Shown piece after piece: positions 51,410-59,083 of a stretch of DNA of 64,000 nt. Origin of the DNA: Kitasatospora sp. NBC_01287 (GTDB taxonomy: Bacteria > Actinomycetota > Actinomycetes > Streptomycetales > Streptomycetaceae). Below the pieces are notes generated by a model. The model did not search any database and was not told where the DNA came from. It was given only the letters and a program-made list of their open reading frames with translations. The stretch lies in contig NZ_JAPEPB010000001.1 of the NCBI RefSeq assembly GCF_026340565.1, positions 2,766,501 through 2,830,500 on the forward strand, given 5' to 3'. The position numbers and the translations under genes were made by a program. Position 1 is the stretch's first letter. Each line of letters opens with the position of its first letter.

Positions 51410-52233
51410 CCCAGAACTTCCTTTCGTGTCTTGCCGAGCAGATCGAGGGAAGGTGCCTGCGGTAGAGCTTCGATCTGGAGTTGATCGTAGCTTCTCAGCC
51501 ATCCCGCGACCGTGTCACTGTCACGCTCAAGGAAGCCGCGCTTCAGCGTCTCCGTATACCCCACCATGCTTCGGTCGGACAGGGTCAGGAGCGTCACCGG
51601 TAGGTCGAACGGGCGGGCCGCACCGAGTGAGGACGGCGCGACTTGCAGCGTCACCCTCGGGCGCGCTGCCAGTGCCTCCAGATGATCGAACTGCCGAGCC
51701 ATGACAGCAGGACCGCCGACGCACCGCAGGGCAGCCTCGTCCAATACAGCATGGACAAACGGCGGCGGCGTACGAGCGAGCAGGACCTGACGCGCCAACA
51801 GGAAGGAGACGCGCTCGTCAGCCTGTTGCTGGGTAATGATGCCGCGCTTCACGTCAGCTGCGGCATGGGTCGCCGCGTACTCGCGGGTCTGGAGCAGCCC
51901 AGGGATCGCGCTGACCTCGAACAACCGGATGGCAGCAGCATTCGCCTCAAGGGCCGCATACTCCGGGAAGCCTTCCAGGAGACCGCTGTGCTTGAGCCCC
52001 CACCACATCAGCTCAAGGGTGCCGCCGGTGCCCAGGCACACGTCACACCTGGTCGCGAACTCGTAGGTAGGACTGCGCGTCGCTCTTTCGATACAACTCA
52101 CCCACGCGTTGCTGAACCCGATGAGGCTGCCCAGTGCCCGCTGGGTGAGCCCAAGAGCCTCGCGCGACCTGCGGAGCTGCACGCCGAAGGCAGCAGCCGG
52201 AGATGACGATGGATCAAGCTTGGTCTTACGCAT
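51406..52233 (-). CDS. XRE-family regulator with DUF5753 domain
   Basis: 275 residues. The HTH_31-type DNA-binding domain has FGVQLRRSREALGLTQRALG followed by SLIGFSNAWVSCIERATRSP. The DUF5753 domain covers about 95-270 with FEVSAIPGLLQTREYA and VTLQVAPSSLGAARPFDLPV. These regulators, with DUF397 partners, control development and secondary metabolism in Streptomyces (WhiJ-like). The gene leads an array with three partners. Its own target is unknown. Confidence 0.9.
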   Translation of the reverse strand: MRKTKLDPSSSPAAAFGVQLRRSREALGLTQRALGSLIGFSNAWVSCIERATRSPTYEFATRCDVCLGTGGTLELMWWGLKHSGLLEGFPEYAALEANAAAIRLFEVSAIPGLLQTREYAATHAAADVKRGIITQQQADERVSFLLARQVLLARTPPPFVHAVLDEAALRCVGGPAVMARQFDHLEALAARPRVTLQVAPSSLGAARPFDLPVTLLTLSDRSMVGYTETLKRGFLERDSDTVAGWLRSYDQLQIEALPQAPSLDLLGKTRKEVLG

Positions 52234-52352
52234 AGCTGTTCGACCTCCGTACGCCGAGTCCTACTAGGCCCAAGTGTCGAGTTCAATCCCTTCCGATCGT
52301 AGCCGCGCGTGCCGATTCTTAGTAGCGGAACGACTACAGAACGGAGCGGCCG

Positions 52353-52613
52353 ATGAAGCGCAGCGAGCCCCCTCGTCACCCCTACACGCCCCAGGTCGGC
52401 GAGTTGGTGCACGACACCAAGCACGACGTCGACGGCGTCTACCAGTCCCCCGGCTTCGGCAAGTACCCCACGGTGTACCTGCGACCGGTGGGCGGCGGCA
52501 TCGAGTGGGAGACCCCGGCCTCCGAGATCGACAGGATCCACCCGGCCCGCGAGTTGGACCCCGTGCAGCCCACCGGAGCCCAGGACCGCGCCCGGAAGCA
52601 GGCGACCGCGTGA
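52353..52613 (+). CDS. Small conserved streptomycete protein
   Basis: 86 residues with GGAG 8 bases before the ATG. The core YTPQVGELVHDTKHDVDGVY and PTVYLRPVGGGIEWETPASE look like an SH3-like beta barrel. I recognise no functional family. It is the first of three overlapping small genes, divergent from the XRE regulator; such genes are frequent neighbours of the XRE/DUF397 pair. Confidence 0.75.
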   Translation: MKRSEPPRHPYTPQVGELVHDTKHDVDGVYQSPGFGKYPTVYLRPVGGGIEWETPASEIDRIHPARELDPVQPTGAQDRARKQATA

Positions 52614-52858
52614 CCCGCCGGCGCCGCCCACCGCACACGCGGGGGGCGGATGTCCTCGCGGCCACCGCCGTGACCCTCCTGATCAGCATCGGTGCCGGCC
52701 TGCTGGCCACCGTGCCGCTCCGCTCCACCGATCCGTTCTCGACCCGGGCCGCGCTCTTCATGTGCACCGCGTGCCCACTCGTCATGGTCTGCGTGGTGGC
52801 GAGCGAACCGGCCCTGCGGTGGGCCGCCCGGCGCCGCGCCAGGAAGGCCGGACGGTGA
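52610..52858 (+). CDS. Small membrane protein with two helices
   Basis: 82 residues from a GTG overlapping the previous stop (GTGA). Two hydrophobic helices (ADVLAATAVTLLISIGAGLL and AALFMCTACPLVMVCVVA) are framed by Arg-rich ends, which predicts both termini inside. Function unknown. Confidence 0.7.
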   Translation: MTRRRRPPHTRGADVLAATAVTLLISIGAGLLATVPLRSTDPFSTRAALFMCTACPLVMVCVVASEPALRWAARRRARKAGR

Positions 52859-53088
52859 CGGACCCGCCCTCCATCGCCCCGCCCCGTATCGCCCTGCCGC
52901 CCAGGCACCAGTGGCGCCTCGGACGCTGCGTCTGCTGCGACCGCCAGACCCTGGTGGCCCCCGGCCCGCAGATCCCCGCCGGCGAAGGGGCGCTGGTGAC
53001 CCTCCCGTTCTGCCTGGTGGGATTCGAGCGCGCGGGCCGCCACCTCCACCGCATCCGCCTGCGCGCGGCAGTCACCGAACGCGCCTGA
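52855..53088 (+). CDS. Small CxxC protein
   Basis: 77 residues from a GTG overlapping the previous stop (GTGA). WRLGRCVCCDRQTLVAPG holds a Cys-x-Cys-Cys cluster that could bind zinc, and FCLVGFERAGRHLHRIRLR follows. No family recognised. Coupled translation of the three genes suggests a common process. Confidence 0.65.
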   Translation: MTDPPSIAPPRIALPPRHQWRLGRCVCCDRQTLVAPGPQIPAGEGALVTLPFCLVGFERAGRHLHRIRLRAAVTERA

Positions 53089-53161
53089 CCCACCGAGCGG
53101 ACACCACCCACCGCGCGCCCCGCACACCACGTTCGCGCCCGCCCGTGCCCCAGACCCGGAC

Positions 53162-53196
53162 GCCGGCACCAGCACCAGCACCAGCACCAGCACGAA
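53162..53196. repeat. CACCAG hexamer tandem repeat
   Basis: About five copies of GCACCA/CACCAG lie between two small genes, immediately before the AAGGG ribosome site of the next gene. Copy-number change here would alter the spacer or leader length. Confidence 0.7.
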
Positions 53197-53206
53197 AGGG
53201 AACACG

Positions 53207-53551
53207 GTGATCACCACCGCCGCCGCCCGCGCCCTCCTGCGCACCCTCGGCCAGCACCTGGACCACCAGGTCACCTCCGGCACCGGCACCAGCGCCGCCG
53301 AACTCGACGCCACGCTCCACGCGATGCGCGCGGTCCACGACCGGATCGCGGCGGACCCGCGCCGAAGCCTGGCCGCCGGAGAGCCCGGGGGCGGTCCTGC
53401 GGTCTCTGTCCGCGGGATGGAGTTCGTGTCGTCGGTGCGGCCTCAGCCCCGGCCGGAGTCGGGCAGGGTCCTCGGCAGGTCGGTCGCGACCAGTTCGGCA
53501 GCGCGTGTGGGGTCGCCGTCCGCGCGAGCGAGCAGCGCCTCGATGTCGTAG
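53207..53551 (+). CDS. Small hypothetical protein with eroded 3' end
   Basis: Reads 114 residues from a GTG with AAGGGA upstream. Residues 1-65 (LLRTLGQHLDHQVTSGTGTS, LHAMRAVHDRIAADPRR) form plausible helices of a small streptomycete protein. The rest overlaps the 3' end of the HEAT-repeat gene on the other strand by about 110 bp and has biased composition. The original stop was probably lost, so the C-terminal half is doubtful. Confidence 0.4.
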   Translation: MITTAAARALLRTLGQHLDHQVTSGTGTSAAELDATLHAMRAVHDRIAADPRRSLAAGEPGGGPAVSVRGMEFVSSVRPQPRPESGRVLGRSVATSSAARVGSPSARASSASMS

Positions 53552-54510
53552 CCCGGTGACCCGAAGGCGGCGTCGACGCCGAGGGAACGGCCCCAGCCGA
53601 AGCGTTCCATCGAGAGGGCGGCGTCCAGGTCGGGGCGGAGCTGGTGCAGTGTGGAGACCAGCTCCCAGGCGAAGGCGTCCAGGCGGGCCCGCCGCGCCGG
53701 GTCGAAGGCGTTCACGGCGTCGGTGAACCAGTCGTCGCCGGGTTCGTACTCCGGGTGGGCCGGCAGCAGTTCGACGGCACCCGTGATCGGCACGGCGCCG
53801 AACCTGAAGACGTCTGAGACCTCGGGGTTGTCGAGCACTTCGGCCAGGAACGGGCCGGCGCGGCGGTCCCGGCGACGGGCCAGTCCGTGGATCGCCTCCG
53901 CGCGGGTCTCGGTGTGCTCGTCGGTCGTCCGCTCCCAGAGCGCGGCCCGGATCGCGGGGCTGTCCACCTCGGCCTGGGTGCCGAGGGTGAACGTCGCCCA
54001 GTTGCGGACCTCCGGCTCCGGATCCTGGGTCAGCCCGACGAGGACACGGATGTCCGGTCCGTCCGGCAGACCGGTCATGACCCCCGGGAACGAGCGCGCC
54101 ACCTGCTCGCGGACCTCGGCGTCGGGATGCCCGGCGAGGGTGACGAGGACGGGGACGGCGCGCGGGTCGTACGTCATCTCGATCGCGCGCGCCAGGGCCC
54201 ACAGCACGCGGTCCTCGGTCTCCCGCTGCGCGAGGGCGACCAGCGCGGTGGCCGTCTCGGCGCGGACCGCCTCGTTCTGGTTGCTGGTGTCGCCCAGCAG
54301 GGTGCAGCCCGCCTCGCGCTCGATCGGATCGGCCGAACCGATCAGTTCCAGACCGAGCGGCAGCGCCGCCGCCCCGTCGGCGGCCGCCCGCCACAGCAGC
54401 GCCACGTACTCGGGCAAGCCGTCCGGGTCGTCCGGGTCCTCCGCGGAGGCGACGACGCGCGCTGCCACCAGTGCCTGTGTGACCAGGTCCGCCACGATGT
54501 CCGTTTCCAT
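53443..54510 (-). CDS. HEAT-repeat protein
   Basis: 355 residues from an ATG at 54508-54510, chosen because the sequence before it is Arg-rich and unlike the family. Repeats of two helices run through about 40-230: AVRAETATALVALAQRETED, PRAVPVLVTLAGHPDAEVRE, PDIRVLVGLTQDPEPEVRNW, and HTETRAEAIHGLARRRD. HEAT solenoids bind proteins. The last 100 residues are not repetitive. Seen in many streptomycetes, role unknown. Confidence 0.8.
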   Translation of the reverse strand: METDIVADLVTQALVAARVVASAEDPDDPDGLPEYVALLWRAAADGAAALPLGLELIGSADPIEREAGCTLLGDTSNQNEAVRAETATALVALAQRETEDRVLWALARAIEMTYDPRAVPVLVTLAGHPDAEVREQVARSFPGVMTGLPDGPDIRVLVGLTQDPEPEVRNWATFTLGTQAEVDSPAIRAALWERTTDEHTETRAEAIHGLARRRDRRAGPFLAEVLDNPEVSDVFRFGAVPITGAVELLPAHPEYEPGDDWFTDAVNAFDPARRARLDAFAWELVSTLHQLRPDLDAALSMERFGWGRSLGVDAAFGSPGYDIEALLARADGDPTRAAELVATDLPRTLPDSGRG

Positions 54511-54821
54511 CCGGGCATTCTGGTGCACGAACCGCGCGTGCGCGCGGGAATTGTCGGCCCGACCACGCTTCCGGTCAGCGTCTTCGGGTCCACCGCGCCA
54601 GGGCACTGACGGTCATCCGGTACGCGCCCGGCCGGCCGCCGTCCTCTTCTACAACGACACGCGGCATCTGCCCGCCGAGCTGCGCCGGACCGGCCTCCCG
54701 TCCGAGCGCACATCCGAGCACACCGATCGCGGCGTGCCACCCGACCCCTTCGGGCCGGCGCGCGCCCTGCCGACACGCACGCCGCGTCACCTCGCGCCGC
54801 GCCGCCTCGCCCGGCGCCGCC
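54511..54821. other. Intergenic stretch without a recognised gene
   Basis: About 310 bp between the start of the HEAT gene and the end of the GlxA-type regulator gene. No hairpin with arms longer than a few bases and no credible coding frame was found. It should contain the HEAT-gene promoter. Confidence 0.4.
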
Positions 54822-55811
54822 TCACCCCCCGGGCCCGAACCGGCTCCGGTACGCCGACGGCGTGATGCCGATCTGACGCCGCATCAGCGCGCGCAGATTG
54901 GCGGCGGTGCCGAGCCCGCTCCGCCGCGCGACGACAGCCAGACGGCCCTCGCCCCGCTCGATCAACCGGCAGGCCAGGGCCAGCCGTTCCCCCGTGAGCC
55001 ACGCCAGCGGCGTCGTGCCCAGCTGCGCCTGGAAGCGGCGGTGCAACGTCGCCGGGCTGACCGCCGCACGCGCCGCGAGGTCGGAGACGGTGAGCGGCGC
55101 GTCCAACCGCTCCTGGACCCAGGCCAGGAGCGGTGCCAGGGACTCGTCCCGTGGCTCGGGCATCGGGCGCTCCACGAACTGCCGCTGCCCGCCGTCCCGG
55201 TGGGCTGCGAAGACCAGGCGCCGACTCACCGAGTTGGCGACCTCCGCGCCGTGGTCGCGGCGGACCACGTGCAGTCCGAGGTCGAGTGCGGCCGCGCTCC
55301 CGGCGGCGGTGAGGATGTCACCGTCGTCCACGAACAGCACGTCCGATTCGAGCCGGACGGCGGGGAAGCGGGCCCGGAACGAATCCGCCCACTGCCAGTG
55401 CGCGGTGGCCCGGCGCCCGTCGAGGACTCCGGCCTCGGCCAGCGTGAAGGCGCCACTGCAGAAGCCGACCAGGCGGGCGCCCCGCGCGTGCGCCCGCCGG
55501 ACGGCGTCGAGGACGGCCGGGCGTCGGGGCACGTCGGTGTCGGGGCGGTTGGGGACGATCAAGGTGTCCGCGGTCTCGGCCGCCGCCAGGTCCGCCACTC
55601 CGGTGAGCGCGAAGAAGCCGTCCCGCATCAGGGTGCGGGGCTCGGGCGAGCAGAGCCTGAAGTCGTAGAGGTCACGGCCGAGTTCGGGTCTGCGCAGACC
55701 GAACACCTCGGTCGCGCAGCCGAGCTCGAAGGGGTTCGAGTTCTCGTCGACGATCACGACGACCCGGTGCACGCCCGCCGAACGCACCGCCTGCGAGGAT
55801 TCTTTCGCCAT
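54822..55811 (-). CDS. GlxA-family AraC-type regulator with DJ-1/PfpI domain
   Basis: 329 residues. The N-terminal amidase-like domain (about 15-190) has the nucleophile-elbow-like GARLVGFCSGAFTLAEAGVL and the signature RATAHWQWAD. Two AraC HTH units lie in 225-325 (LTVSDLAARAAVSPATLHRR and LAVVARRSGLGTAANLRALM). It is separated by 52 bp from a divergent cupin gene, the probable target. The effector may be an amide or aldehyde, but this is not visible. Confidence 0.92.
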   Translation of the reverse strand: MAKESSQAVRSAGVHRVVVIVDENSNPFELGCATEVFGLRRPELGRDLYDFRLCSPEPRTLMRDGFFALTGVADLAAAETADTLIVPNRPDTDVPRRPAVLDAVRRAHARGARLVGFCSGAFTLAEAGVLDGRRATAHWQWADSFRARFPAVRLESDVLFVDDGDILTAAGSAAALDLGLHVVRRDHGAEVANSVSRRLVFAAHRDGGQRQFVERPMPEPRDESLAPLLAWVQERLDAPLTVSDLAARAAVSPATLHRRFQAQLGTTPLAWLTGERLALACRLIERGEGRLAVVARRSGLGTAANLRALMRRQIGITPSAYRSRFGPGG

Positions 55812-55863
55812 GTGCGATTCCTAGCACTCACACCGGCCGTGCGAAACGGCTCAGGCTGGCCCC

Positions 55864-56259
55864 ATGAGCAACGAACCCATCTCCCTCGACAAGGCGCTGT
55901 CCTCCTTCGACGCCCTGTGGAGCCCCCGCATCGTCACACGCGTCAACGACTACGACGTCCGCGTCGCCAAGGTCGAGGGCGAGCACCTCTGGCACGTCCA
56001 CGAGGACACCGACGAGTTCTTCCTCGTGCTCGACGGAGAACTGCGCATCTCCTTGCGGGAGCCCGCCGGGGAGCGCACGGTCCTGCTGCCACGGGGTGCG
56101 GTCTTCACCGTCCCCCGGGGCACGGAGCACAGGCCGTACGCGCCGTCCGGCGCCGCCATCCTGATGTTCGAGCCCACCGGGACACCGACCGTGGGCGATC
56201 GCCACGACGAGATCCCGGACCACGTGGACGCGACGACCGGACACCCACTCGACATCTGA
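55864..56259 (+). CDS. Small cupin protein controlled by the GlxA-type regulator
   Basis: 131 residues, one cupin domain. Metal-site motif 1 is HLWHVHEDTDEFFLVLDGEL and motif 2 is GAVFTVPRGTEHRPYAPSGA. It starts about 50 bp from the divergent regulator. The family includes mannose-6-phosphate-isomerase-like cupins of unknown reaction. Confidence 0.88.
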   Translation: MSNEPISLDKALSSFDALWSPRIVTRVNDYDVRVAKVEGEHLWHVHEDTDEFFLVLDGELRISLREPAGERTVLLPRGAVFTVPRGTEHRPYAPSGAAILMFEPTGTPTVGDRHDEIPDHVDATTGHPLDI

Positions 56260-56287
56260 GCCGAACCCAGCCGCGCGAAACAGCGGA

Positions 56288-56407
56288 TCAGGCGGACAGG
56301 TTGAGCTGAGTGATCAGCGAGCCGGCCAGCCGGCCCTCGACCGCGGCCGCGCCGGGTTCGCCCCGCAGGAGAGCGATGACGGCACTGGTGTCGAGGACGT
56401 GACTCAC
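56288..56407 (-). pseudogene. Truncated VapC-type PIN toxin
   Basis: A GTG overlapping the antitoxin stop (GTGA) starts a frame of 39 codons. It reads SHVLDTSAVIALLRGEPGAA and then GRLAGSLITQLNLSA before a stop. VLDTSAVIALL with the first metal-binding Asp and the NL segment are the beginning of a PIN-domain ribonuclease, normally about 130 residues. The remaining acidic residues are missing, so the toxin is inactive, while the antitoxin persists. Confidence 0.8.
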
Positions 56408-56679
56408 AGCCGTTCGCCTTCGGACTCGCCCTGGCGGCGGCGTTCTTCGCGGACCAGGTCAGTACCCCGGGTGTTGCCGTCCGGGTCGGGGACACAGATG
56501 CGGTTCAGGATGCTCTTGGTCGTCTCGATGACGATGGCGCCGGTCTCCAGGACGCGGATGTGGACCCTGTCGCCCGGGGCGAGGTCCGCCGCCTGCTGGA
56601 CGGCCACGGGGAGGATTATGCGGCCGCGCTGCCCGATGATGGTGTCCGCCTCGACAGGCCGAGCAGGTGTGGAAGCCAT
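56404..56679 (-). CDS. AbrB/MazE-type antitoxin
   Basis: 91 residues. The swapped-hairpin AbrB domain (about 12-60) reads ADTIIGQRGRIILPVAVQQA and LAPGDRVHIRVLETGAIVIE. The tail is acidic and basic, as for toxin-binding tails. It overlaps the truncated VapC gene by GTGA, the standard VapBC gene order. It probably still represses its own promoter. Confidence 0.88.
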   Translation of the reverse strand: MASTPARPVEADTIIGQRGRIILPVAVQQAADLAPGDRVHIRVLETGAIVIETTKSILNRICVPDPDGNTRGTDLVREERRRQGESEGERL

Positions 56680-56705
56680 ACCGCGACATTACGCCCGAGC
56701 TCCCA

Positions 56706-56737
56706 CTGGTGAGCGGAATGTCAGCCCTGCTCACCAG
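56706..56737. promoter_or_regulatory. 9-bp inverted repeat between the HAD gene and the antitoxin gene
   Basis: CTGGTGAGC and GCTCACCAG are separated by 14 bases. The repeat lies about 27 bp before the antitoxin start, so it may be the antitoxin's own operator. It also follows the 3' end of the HAD gene by about 58 bp and could form a transcript-end hairpin. Confidence 0.45.
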
Positions 56738-56794
56738 GAGGGAGTGCCGCACTCGGCAGGCCGGGCGGCAGGCACGTGGCGGTGCGCCCCGCGC

Positions 56795-57490
56795 TCAGCG
56801 CCCCGCCAGCAGCGCCGGCAGCTCGGCGATCGAGTCCAGCACGTGGGTGGCCCCGTCCGCCCGCAGCCGCTCGGCGTCGTGCGCGCCGGTGAGGACGCCG
56901 GCCACCACGCTCGCGCCGGCGCGGGTGCCGGTGAGCATGTCGTAGCCGGTGTCGCCGACCACCGCGATCTGGCGCACCGAGTCGGTGCCGGTGCGCAGCA
57001 GCGCGGTGAGGGCCAGGTCGGGGTAGGGGCGGCCACGGCCCGCGTCGGCGGGGCAGAGCGTCAGGTCGGCGATCTCCTGCCAGCCGAGGGCGTCCAGGAT
57101 CCGGTCCTGGGTGGCCCGGGAGAAGCCGGTGGTGAGGACCACCGTGCGGCCCTGGGCGCGCAGTTCGGCGATCGCCTCGGCGGCGCCCGGCAGCGCGGCG
57201 CAGTGCCCGGCCTCGACCAGGTCGTCGTAGGCGCGCTCGAAGGCGGTGTTGGCCCGCTGGGCGAGCTCCTCCTCGCCGAACAGGTGGCGGAAGACGGAGA
57301 TCTTGGACTCGCCCATGGTGGCCCGCACGTGCGCCAGCATCTCCTGGTGCCGCTCGCTGCCCGCCGCCACGCCCAGCTCGCCGGCGGCGGCCTGGAAGGC
57401 CTGCTCGACCAGGCCGTCGTCGGCCACGGTGGTGCCGGCCATGTCGAGCACGACCAGGGTGATCGGGTCGGCGGGGTTCTCGATGCTCAT
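56795..57490 (-). CDS. Phosphonatase-like HAD hydrolase
   Basis: 231 residues with AAGGAC 9 bases before the ATG. HAD motif I is LVVLDMAGTTVADDG, close to the PhnX signature DWAGTT rather than the usual DxDGT. MGESKISVFRHLF holds a Lys at the MG-x2-K position that forms the Schiff base in phosphonoacetaldehyde hydrolase. Motif II is VVLTTGFSR and motif IV VVGDTGYDML. It matches the phosphonatase-like group (TIGR03351 type), which could split phosphonoacetaldehyde or a related compound. Two copies of the phosphonate-locus operator lie upstream. Confidence 0.85.
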   Translation of the reverse strand: MSIENPADPITLVVLDMAGTTVADDGLVEQAFQAAAGELGVAAGSERHQEMLAHVRATMGESKISVFRHLFGEEELAQRANTAFERAYDDLVEAGHCAALPGAAEAIAELRAQGRTVVLTTGFSRATQDRILDALGWQEIADLTLCPADAGRGRPYPDLALTALLRTGTDSVRQIAVVGDTGYDMLTGTRAGASVVAGVLTGAHDAERLRADGATHVLDSIAELPALLAGR

Positions 57491-57601
57491 CGGTGGACGT
57501 CCTTACCGGTTGCGCTACTGACCTGCATGGTGGCTGCCAGCCTGCGTGATCCAGGTGACCACGAGGTGTCCGGTCAGCGACGCGCGGACCAATAGTCCTC
57601 A

Positions 57602-57640
57602 AGTTGTACAGACAACCAGCGAGTAGTTGTTCAGCCAACT
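57602..57640. promoter_or_regulatory. GntR-type operators, sites D and E (before the phosphonatase-like gene)
   Basis: AGTTGTACAGACAACC (57602-57617) and AGTTGTTCAGCCAACT (57625-57640) have their starts 23 bp apart, about two helical turns. They match the sites before the fusion oxygenase, importer and phospholipase operons. They lie 112-150 bp upstream of the HAD start and 27 bp past the end of the PNPOx-like gene. Confidence 0.75.
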
Positions 57641-57667
57641 TGCCCTCGTCCTCAAAAAGGGCCGCCG

Positions 57668-58183
57668 CTACTCGCGCGCCACCCGCGCCCGCAGGTAGTT
57701 GCGGCGGCCGAAGTGCGGCTCGTCCACCGCCGTCAGCTCCTCCACCTGGAACCGGTAGAGCGCCGCCGCCCCGCCCCCGTTCAGGAACTGCTCGCGCACC
57801 GCCGGGTCCTGCGCGAAGGTCGGGTAGCGCCCCTGGTAGGCCGTCAGCGCCGCCTGGGCGTGCTGCCCCCAGGCCTCCCCCGCGCGCCCGGTCAGCTGCA
57901 GCCCGCGCAGTTGCTCGCCGAAGACCGGCGGCGGCAGGAAGACGGTGGCGGCGGCTCTGGCCTGCTCCGAGAGGTGCAGGCTGTGCCGGGTCGAGCGTTC
58001 GCTGACGAAGTAGAGCACCAGCTCCTCGTCGAACGCGTAGAAGGCGAGGTTGGCGTGCGGCCCGTGGTCCGGGCCGGCGGTGGCCAGTGTCAGCACCATG
58101 GACTCGGCCAGCAGGCCTTCGACGCCCTTGCGGAGTTCCTCGGCGGGCCAGTCGCCCTGGGTGATGTCGAGCCGGTACGGCAT
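57668..58183 (-). CDS. Pyridoxamine 5'-phosphate oxidase-like (split-barrel) protein
   Basis: 171 residues from an ATG with AAGGGA upstream. The flavin-reductase-like split barrel shows LTLATAGPDHGPHANLAFYA, LVLYFVSERSTRHSLHL and GLQLTGRAGEAWG, typical of FMN- or haem-binding PNPOx-related proteins such as YhbP. It should bind FMN, F420 or haem; which is not visible. The sequence before the start is unlike the family. Confidence 0.85.
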   Translation of the reverse strand: MPYRLDITQGDWPAEELRKGVEGLLAESMVLTLATAGPDHGPHANLAFYAFDEELVLYFVSERSTRHSLHLSEQARAAATVFLPPPVFGEQLRGLQLTGRAGEAWGQHAQAALTAYQGRYPTFAQDPAVREQFLNGGGAAALYRFQVEELTAVDEPHFGRRNYLRARVARE

Positions 58184-58350
58184 GTGCGTCCCTTCGACCG
58201 ACCGAACGGGAACCTGCGCGCGCGGCACAGGCGGGCCGGACCGGCGGTGGTGGGCGTCGGCCCGGGGCTTCATGCTGCCCCCGCCGACCCGGGCCGCACA
58301 AGGGGCCGACGATCAACTGCCACCGATCACCCGCCACCCCCGCGCAGCAC

Positions 58351-58379
58351 GGAGCCGGGCCCCCCAGGGACCCGGCTCC
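58351..58379. terminator. Hairpin between the PAP2 and PNPOx-like genes
   Basis: GGAGCCGGG and CCCGGCTCC form a 9-bp stem around an 11-base loop. It lies about 80 bp past the end of the PAP2 gene on its strand (reading leftward) and upstream of the PNPOx-like start. No T-tract. Confidence 0.5.
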
Positions 58380-58398
58380 GGCACCGCGCGCGCCCGAC

Positions 58399-58459
58399 TC
58401 GGACGCGACTCGGACGTGACGCGGACGTGACGCGGACGTGACGCGGACGCGGACGCGAC
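58399..58459. repeat. 11-bp tandem repeat after the PAP2 gene
   Basis: The unit GACGCGGACGT occurs three times in exact tandem, flanked by degenerate copies of GACGCGACTCG. It ends at the PAP2 stop codon. Confidence 0.75.
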
Positions 58460-59083
58460 TCAGCCGCTGCCCAGCGCGGCCCCCAGCGCCCCGCCACGCA
58501 GCCGCTCCACCATTGGCGCGGCCCGGCCGGCCAGCAGTGCGAGCGGGAACGCCACCAGGACGCCGATCAGCGCGCCCACCACCACGTCGTGGGGGTAGTG
58601 CACGCCGACCCAGACCCGCGAGGCCGCCATCAGCGCGGCGGCGAGAAGGGCGACGGCGCCCAGCCTGCGGTAGGCGAGGCAGAGCGCGACCGCCGCCGAG
58701 AAGGCGATCACCGAGTGGTTGCTGGGGAAGGACCAGTCACCGGGCGCCGGGCAGGTCTCCAGCGTCACCGTGGTGGGCAACTGCTGGCAGGGCCGCACCT
58801 CCTCGACCAGGCTCTTGAGGACCGAGTTGACCAGGTAGACCGCGACCACGACCAGCGGCGAGGCGAGCACCCTGGCCATCACCACCGAATCCGCCCGCCG
58901 GGCCTGCCACCAGGCCCAGAGCATGAAGACCGCGAAGAGGCCGAGGCCGTAGTCGGACCAGGCCTTGATCAGCTGGTCGAGCCAGTGCGGGGCGGCGGCG
59001 GCCCAGCCGGTCACCGTGCTGTAGAGGCCGCCGTCGATGCTGCTGCCGTCGTAGGCGAGCAGGGTGTGGAGCGCGGACGTCAT
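58460..59083 (-). CDS. PAP2-family membrane phosphatase
   Basis: 207 residues from an ATG overlapping the DedA stop (ATGA). Five or six membrane helices. The acid-phosphatase motifs are KSLVEEVRPC (C1, with substitutions), PSNHSVIAF (C2) and SRVWVGVHYPHDVVVG (C3 with the nucleophilic His and Asp). Such enzymes dephosphorylate lipid or isoprenoid phosphates, for example undecaprenyl pyrophosphate. Coupled to a DedA protein, it may serve lipid-carrier recycling. Confidence 0.9.
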   Translation of the reverse strand: MTSALHTLLAYDGSSIDGGLYSTVTGWAAAAPHWLDQLIKAWSDYGLGLFAVFMLWAWWQARRADSVVMARVLASPLVVVAVYLVNSVLKSLVEEVRPCQQLPTTVTLETCPAPGDWSFPSNHSVIAFSAAVALCLAYRRLGAVALLAAALMAASRVWVGVHYPHDVVVGALIGVLVAFPLALLAGRAAPMVERLRGGALGAALGSG

